Below, in pieces: positions 60,085 to 64,000 of a DNA stretch of 64,000 bases. This stretch comes from SB21 sp964415295 (GTDB taxonomy: Bacteria; CLD3; SB21). The stretch covers positions 248,001-312,000 of the forward strand of contig CAYPYN010000006.1 in the NCBI GenBank assembly GCA_964415295.1, written 5' to 3'. Both the position numbers and the translations under genes were made by a program. The notes under the pieces were generated by a model. It did no database searches, had not been told where the DNA came from, and saw only the letters and a program-made list of their open reading frames with translations. Within the stretch, counting starts at the first letter, position 1. Each line of letters starts with the position of its first letter.

Positions 60085-60423
60085 CTACACTGTTGCCGTT
60101 TCCGGTACATGGGGCAAATGCTTTTCCACTTCCTGTTTGAGCCTCGGGTAGGGCATGGCTCCGGCAAAACGGGCCAGCGTCTTTCCTTTATGAAAGATCA
60201 TAAAGGTCGGAATGCTTTGTATGCCGTATTGAGCCGCAATGGCGGGCTTTTCGTCCACGTTGACCTTGACGACCGTCAGACGGTCCTTCAACTCTTCAGC
60301 CAGCTGGTGAACCGAGGGGGCGACCATACGGCATGGACCGCACCATTCGGCCCAGAAGTCCACAAACACGGGTTTTTCATTGTTTTGTATAAGGACGTCA
60401 AACGATTTGGGAAGTGTATCCAT
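60085..60423 (-). CDS. trxA: thioredoxin
   Basis: A 112-residue cytoplasmic thiol-disulfide oxidoreductase. The active site WAEWCGPCRM (C28/C31) and the cis-proline segment QSIPTFMIFHKGK are complete. It is the first gene of the minus-strand operon with OsmC, DUF302 and four small membrane proteins, so it probably serves those proteins rather than being the general cellular thioredoxin. A palindromic operator-like element lies 25-50 bases upstream. Confidence 0.92.
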   Translation of the reverse strand: MDTLPKSFDVLIQNNEKPVFVDFWAEWCGPCRMVAPSVHQLAEELKDRLTVVKVNVDEKPAIAAQYGIQSIPTFMIFHKGKTLARFAGAMPYPRLKQEVEKHLPHVPETATV

Positions 60424-60445
60424 GGTTCTTTTAATATAATTTAAT

Positions 60446-60473
60446 GGTTATAAAGTTATTTGGTTATATAACC
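60446..60473. promoter_or_regulatory. operator-like palindrome upstream of the thioredoxin operon
   Basis: GGTTATATAACC (60462-60473) is a perfect 12-bp palindrome, and its half GGTTATA recurs at 60446-60452, 16 bases to the left. It lies between the divergent thioredoxin operon and the two-component genes and could be bound by the response regulator or by another redox regulator. The surrounding 208-base gap is AT-rich and has no other gene. Confidence 0.5.
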
Positions 60474-60631
60474 GTGTTCCGGTGAAAAAATTCCCTAAAA
60501 AACCACCGGCCAAAAAATATAATGATTGCACGATTATAAGGAAAGAGTTATCCAGATTAATAAAGATTAATGTTCAAAACTTGCAAATGGTGGTTTTTAA
60601 AATTAACTTTCGGAGAAAGGCTGGGGTTACG

Positions 60632-61306
60632 ATGCGATTGCTGCTCATAGAAGACGACAAGAAGGTGGCCTCTTTCATTGTCAAAGGACTGACCGAGTCG
60701 GGTTACGCCGTAGATGTGAGCCATGACGGCAAGAAGGGTCTGGACATGGCCTCGGAAAACTCCTACGACCTCGTGATCTTGGACTGGATGCTGCCCGGCA
60801 TGGACGGACTGAAGATCTGTTCCAGGATCCGTGAATTCTCCAAAGATATTCCGATCCTCTTTCTTACCGCCAAAGAGACGGCGCTGGATAAAGTGGCCGG
60901 ATTGGACGCCGGAGCCGACGATTACCTGACCAAGCCCTTTTCGTTCATAGAACTCCTGGCCCGGATCAGGGCCTTGCTGAGACGCGGTTCGCGGGCCGTG
61001 GACAAACTTGCCATCGACGATCTTGAACTCAATGTGGCCGAAAGGAAAGTTCAACGCGGCGGCCGGACGATCGAATTATCCAACAAAGAATTCGCGATTT
61101 TGGAATACCTGCTGAGAAACAAGAATCGACTGATCAACCGAGCCACCCTGACGGAACATGTGTGGAATATCGACTTCGACCGCGGTACCAATCTGGTAGA
61201 CGTTTATATCAATTACCTTCGCAAAAAACTGGATACCGGTAGCCGGAAACCTCTCATCCATACCGTGCGCGGCGCAGGGTATATACTCAAAGAAGAAACC
61301 GAATGA
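60632..61306 (+). CDS. OmpR/PhoB family response regulator (CusR-like)
   Basis: A 224-residue regulator. The receiver has D8/D9, phospho-acceptor D51 in VILDWMLPGMDG, T79 and K101; the C-terminal winged helix (about 125-222) contains ELSNKEFAILEYLL and HTVRGAGYIL. The subgroup (WMLPGMDGLKIC, then LDAGADDYLTKPF) is typical of heavy-metal or envelope-stress regulators such as CusR. ATG 60632 begins MRLLLIEDD; the frame is open 50 codons further upstream but that part is AT-rich non-coding sequence. The kinase gene follows with an ATGA overlap. Confidence 0.93.
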   Translation: MRLLLIEDDKKVASFIVKGLTESGYAVDVSHDGKKGLDMASENSYDLVILDWMLPGMDGLKICSRIREFSKDIPILFLTAKETALDKVAGLDAGADDYLTKPFSFIELLARIRALLRRGSRAVDKLAIDDLELNVAERKVQRGGRTIELSNKEFAILEYLLRNKNRLINRATLTEHVWNIDFDRGTNLVDVYINYLRKKLDTGSRKPLIHTVRGAGYILKEETE

Positions 61307-62727
61307 GCCTGAGCCTCCGCACCAAATTCATCATTATTTTCATCGCGCTCGGACTCTTTATGTCGGCGGCCACTTCGGTCGTTTTTTACGTATCATTCAA
61401 TAAACTCATCCGCGCCAAAACGCAATCGGACCTGGAAAACGAGTCGCAGGAATTTGCCGACTATGTTCGGTACGAACACGGGGTCATTTCCATGGAACCG
61501 AGCAAAGAATGGCAGGAACTTGAGCATCTCAAGCAGTCGGATTATTCGCGCTATATTATAGTGACGGATATAGCGTTCCGGACTCTGCATAAATCGGAAA
61601 ATCTCAACGGCCTGGAATTCCAAAGCTTCCATCGTTTTACGCCTACTGACGAGGTGAGAGCCTACGACATACTGACGGATTCCTCAAAATATTTCTGTGT
61701 GGTGTATCCGATCCGGAAAGGCGGACAGACCGTCGGTTACGTCCTTGCGGCCGAAAATTATGAACGTACGGCGTATTTTATTAATCTGGCGGGACGAACC
61801 ATTCTTATTTCAGGAACGATCTTACTCATAGTCAGCGTAATCCTGGCCATCGTCATGGCGAACCGAGTCACCACGCCTCTCAGGCAGATCGAACAAATGG
61901 CCGGACGTATTGATCTTAGTTCACCCGGACGGCGTATCGAACTCCGCGATACGGAAAAGGAGATCGCGAACCTGAGCGATTCTCTTAATCGCCTTTTTGA
62001 CCGTCTCGAAAAATCATTCACTCAGATCAACGAATTTTCGTCCAACGTCTCGCATGAATTAAGGACGCCGCTCACGATCCTGCGCGGTAATATCGAAGTC
62101 GGTTTGTCCAAAGACCGCACACCGGACGAATACGTGGAGATCCTGTCATCCCTCCTTGAGGAAACGATCCATATCATTAGGATCGTCGACGACCTGTTGC
62201 TTCTGGCACGGGCCGACGCCAATGCCCTGCGCATTCAAAAAGAGCCGGTCTCTCTGTCGGAATTCTGTGCAGAATATTCCAAAGACTGGGAGATGATCTG
62301 TTCGCTTCACGACCAACCGCTGGTCTGCCGCCATGAAGGTGACCTTGTGATTGATGCCGACAAGAGCCTGTTGTATCAACTGATCCTCAATCTGGTTTCC
62401 AACGCATCCAAGTATTCTCCCGGGAATAAAACCATCGAAATCGAAGTTAGACGTCTTGTGCCTGAGAACGGCTTTGCGGAACATGCGGAAATCACCGTGA
62501 CCGATCAGGGCGTCGGAATCGCCGCAAATGATCTGGAACATGTCTTTGACAGGTTTTACCGTGTGAATAAAGACCGGTCCCGCGAGACCGGCGGCAGCGG
62601 GCTCGGCCTGTCGATCTGCAAGATGATCGCGGAGTTGCATCAAGGACGTATAACCATCGAGAGCCGTCCGGGTGGAGGCACAAGGGTCAAGGTAGTATTT
62701 CCGACCATGCATATCGGTCGTTCGTAA
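61303..62727 (+). CDS. HAMP-containing sensor histidine kinase (CusS-like)
   Basis: A 474-residue inner-membrane kinase with two segments (about 10-30 and 162-182) around a periplasmic sensor domain of about 130 residues, then HAMP, a dimerisation helix with the phospho-accepting His in SSNVSHELRTPLTI, and an ATPase domain with the N box (LILNLVSNASKYSPG), G1 (DQGVGIA), F (FDRFYRV) and G2 (GGSGLGLSI). It pairs with the overlapping response regulator. The signal is unknown; metal or envelope stress fits its relatives. The sensor region has no obvious His/Met/Cys-rich metal site. Confidence 0.93.
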   Translation: MSLSLRTKFIIIFIALGLFMSAATSVVFYVSFNKLIRAKTQSDLENESQEFADYVRYEHGVISMEPSKEWQELEHLKQSDYSRYIIVTDIAFRTLHKSENLNGLEFQSFHRFTPTDEVRAYDILTDSSKYFCVVYPIRKGGQTVGYVLAAENYERTAYFINLAGRTILISGTILLIVSVILAIVMANRVTTPLRQIEQMAGRIDLSSPGRRIELRDTEKEIANLSDSLNRLFDRLEKSFTQINEFSSNVSHELRTPLTILRGNIEVGLSKDRTPDEYVEILSSLLEETIHIIRIVDDLLLLARADANALRIQKEPVSLSEFCAEYSKDWEMICSLHDQPLVCRHEGDLVIDADKSLLYQLILNLVSNASKYSPGNKTIEIEVRRLVPENGFAEHAEITVTDQGVGIAANDLEHVFDRFYRVNKDRSRETGGSGLGLSICKMIAELHQGRITIESRPGGGTRVKVVFPTMHIGRS

Positions 62728-62754
62728 GACCAAATTTCCAAAAAATACAGAATC

Positions 62755-63744
62755 ATGAATTCCAAAATGGCCTATGTGTTAGGCGCCGTATTAACCATTC
62801 TTTCCGCCGGATGGCTCTACTTTTCCGGATCCGGGGTGTCCGAGCCCTCCGAAACGCCGCCGGCCAAACGCTGGATCGATTCTGTTTCGTTGCCCCATTT
62901 TATGGCCAGGGAGCTTTCGGGTTCGGATCTTCGCATTGGACGGATTCTGGATGATAATAAGTACTACACAAGGCATTACATCACATACCGTAGCGGCGAA
63001 CTGCTGATCTCTGGAATCATGAATATTCCCAAAGGCCGCGGGCCCTTTCCTGTCCTGGTGCTCAATCACGGCTACATCGACCCCAAAGTTTATACCAACG
63101 GGCGCGGGCTCAAAAGAGAGCAGGATTATCTGGCTAAAAGAGGTTATGTCGTGATCCATCCGGATTATCGCAACCATGCGCAATCGGATAAGGATACGCT
63201 GAATCAACCGCGTTTCCGCCTTGGGTATGTGGAAGACGTGATCAACGCCGTTAAAGCCGTGAAGCAAAGCGGACTTCGGTTTGCGGACACCACCCGCATC
63301 GGGATGCTGGGGCATTCCATGGGAGGCGGCATCTGTCTCAACGTGATGGTCACGCATCCGGAACTCGTTAAAGCTTTTGTACTGTTTGGGACGGTGAGCG
63401 CCGACGTCCGGGACAATTTTTTCCGATGGGACGCGCGCTGGCCTTGGTATGTGGACAAGATCTTTGCCATGTACGGAAGTCCTGAAGAAAACCCGTCCTT
63501 CTGGAACAACCTGTCGCCGATGTATTTCCTGGACCGTGTCCGGTCGCCGATCATGATCCATCACGCTACGACCGATGAGTCTTGCCCTGTGGAATGGGCT
63601 CGAAAACTCAACGATTCTCTGAGGGTTCGCAAGAAAGACGTTACGTATCATGAATACGCCGGCGAAAGACATGAATTTATCGATGCCTGGCCGCAAGTGA
63701 TGGAGCGCACGGCCGCATTTTTTGACAGCCATTTGAAAAAATAA
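62755..63744 (+). CDS. alpha/beta hydrolase of the S9/dienelactone-hydrolase-like type
   Basis: A 329-residue hydrolase with an N-terminal signal or anchor segment (about 5-25). The nucleophile elbow is GHSMGG (Ser in MLGHSMGGGICLN), the acid is probably the Asp in HHATTDESCP and the histidine is in GERHEFID. Also visible are LNHGYIDP (oxyanion strand) and DYRNHAQSD. These features resemble prolyl-oligopeptidase-type peptidases or esterases. A periplasmic peptidase or esterase is likely, substrate unknown. It follows the kinase by 27 bases and may be part of the same operon. Confidence 0.85.
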   Translation: MNSKMAYVLGAVLTILSAGWLYFSGSGVSEPSETPPAKRWIDSVSLPHFMARELSGSDLRIGRILDDNKYYTRHYITYRSGELLISGIMNIPKGRGPFPVLVLNHGYIDPKVYTNGRGLKREQDYLAKRGYVVIHPDYRNHAQSDKDTLNQPRFRLGYVEDVINAVKAVKQSGLRFADTTRIGMLGHSMGGGICLNVMVTHPELVKAFVLFGTVSADVRDNFFRWDARWPWYVDKIFAMYGSPEENPSFWNNLSPMYFLDRVRSPIMIHHATTDESCPVEWARKLNDSLRVRKKDVTYHEYAGERHEFIDAWPQVMERTAAFFDSHLKK

Positions 63745-63823
63745 GATCTCCCGGAAAAAATACGTACAATTCCGTATTGAATATTTTCATTCTAAGCCCT
63801 ATCTAAAAAAAACAAAAAAAACA

Positions 63824-63853
63824 TTGGTACGTTTCCGCCAAAATTAGTATATT
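63824..63853 (+). promoter_or_regulatory. promoter upstream of rho
   Basis: TTGGTA (63824-63829) and TATATT (63848-63853) are separated by 18 bp and lie 39 bases before the ATG at 63893. The leader is AT-rich. Confidence 0.5.
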
Positions 63854-63892
63854 GTTAGGTAATTCACACTCTTCATTAACCCATCTGATTTA

Positions 63893-64000
63893 ATGTCTCA
63901 CCCAATAAACGGGATCCTTGAAATCGATCCGAAGGGTTTCGGATTTCTCCGAGAGATATCCCTTACGCTAAGGATCAATCCGGCCGATATTTACGTTCCG
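63893..64000 (+). CDS. rho: transcription termination factor Rho, N-terminal part (cut by the window end)
   Basis: The 36 codons present begin MSHPINGILEIDPKGFGFLR and continue to NPADIYVP at the edge. GILEIDPKGFGFLR followed by a P-x-DIYV element is the start of the Rho cold-shock-like RNA-binding domain, which normally reads G-x-L-E-x-x-x-x-G-[FY]-G-F-L-R. The long N-terminal extension seen in many Bacteroidota Rho proteins is absent. Only the first part is visible, so confidence rests on this domain start. Confidence 0.8.
   Translation, partial: MSHPINGILEIDPKGFGFLREISLTLRINPADIYVP

Overview
The window looks like chromosomal DNA of a Gram-negative, probably heterotrophic bacterium of the FCB lineage, outside or at the base of the classical Bacteroidota (for example an Ignavibacteria or KSB1/Calditrichota-like relative). 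The support is a TonB-dependent receptor with an N-terminal carboxypeptidase-regulatory-like domain, an S46 dipeptidyl-peptidase, two M61 peptidases, a PorV/FadL-like barrel and CsgG-type secreted proteins. Against a typical Bacteroidetes, most genes have clear GGAG-type ribosome binding sites and several promoters read as TTGACA / TATATT with 16-18 bp spacing. No rRNA, tRNA, insertion sequence or CRISPR array was found. The lineage is an inference.

Positions 1-8500 hold core metabolism and signalling on the plus strand: a HisN-type phosphatase, a UPF0210 protein, glutamate dehydrogenase, three consecutive response regulators that carry a DUF4388 output domain instead of a DNA-binding domain, PrmA and an Ppx/GppA phosphatase. 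Positions 8571-25536 hold two M61 peptidase paralogues (minus), an amino-acid permease, a MetP/MetS-like sodium symporter with its small subunit, an FtsX-like protein, OsmC, an S46 peptidase with a DPP11-type specificity residue, ComM/YifB, then a minus-strand block of envelope proteins.

Positions 25744-27125 carry a small ArsR/SRPBCC module followed by a decayed DUF1801 remnant. Two complete RND efflux operons follow (27274-33562 and 41693-48688), each in the order TetR - TolC - membrane fusion protein - RND permease, with visible candidate operators. The second has a four-helix-bundle gene wedged between the fusion protein and the permease. Between the operons lie TerC, acetate kinase, a TonB-dependent receptor and a strongly AT-rich insert. 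That insert (about 38.9-41.6 kb) holds a single large NACHT NTPase with an N-terminal nuclease-like domain, which resembles a bacterial NLR-type anti-phage gene. On its left is a palindromic repeat and a duplicated, diverged copy of the receptor's 3' end.

Positions 48785-64000 hold an Omp85-like barrel, two paralogous CsgG-TPR proteins, a divergent giant fusion (nucleotide-translocase-like membrane domain, HEAT repeats, two cyclic-nucleotide-binding domains), a TrpF-like gene, and a minus-strand operon of thioredoxin, OsmC, DUF302 and four tiny membrane proteins. A Cus-like two-component system faces that operon, followed by an alpha/beta hydrolase and the first 36 codons of rho. A dispersed hairpin repeat built on AACCGCAAAG recurs between genes and in one place mimics the N-terminus of a coding sequence.
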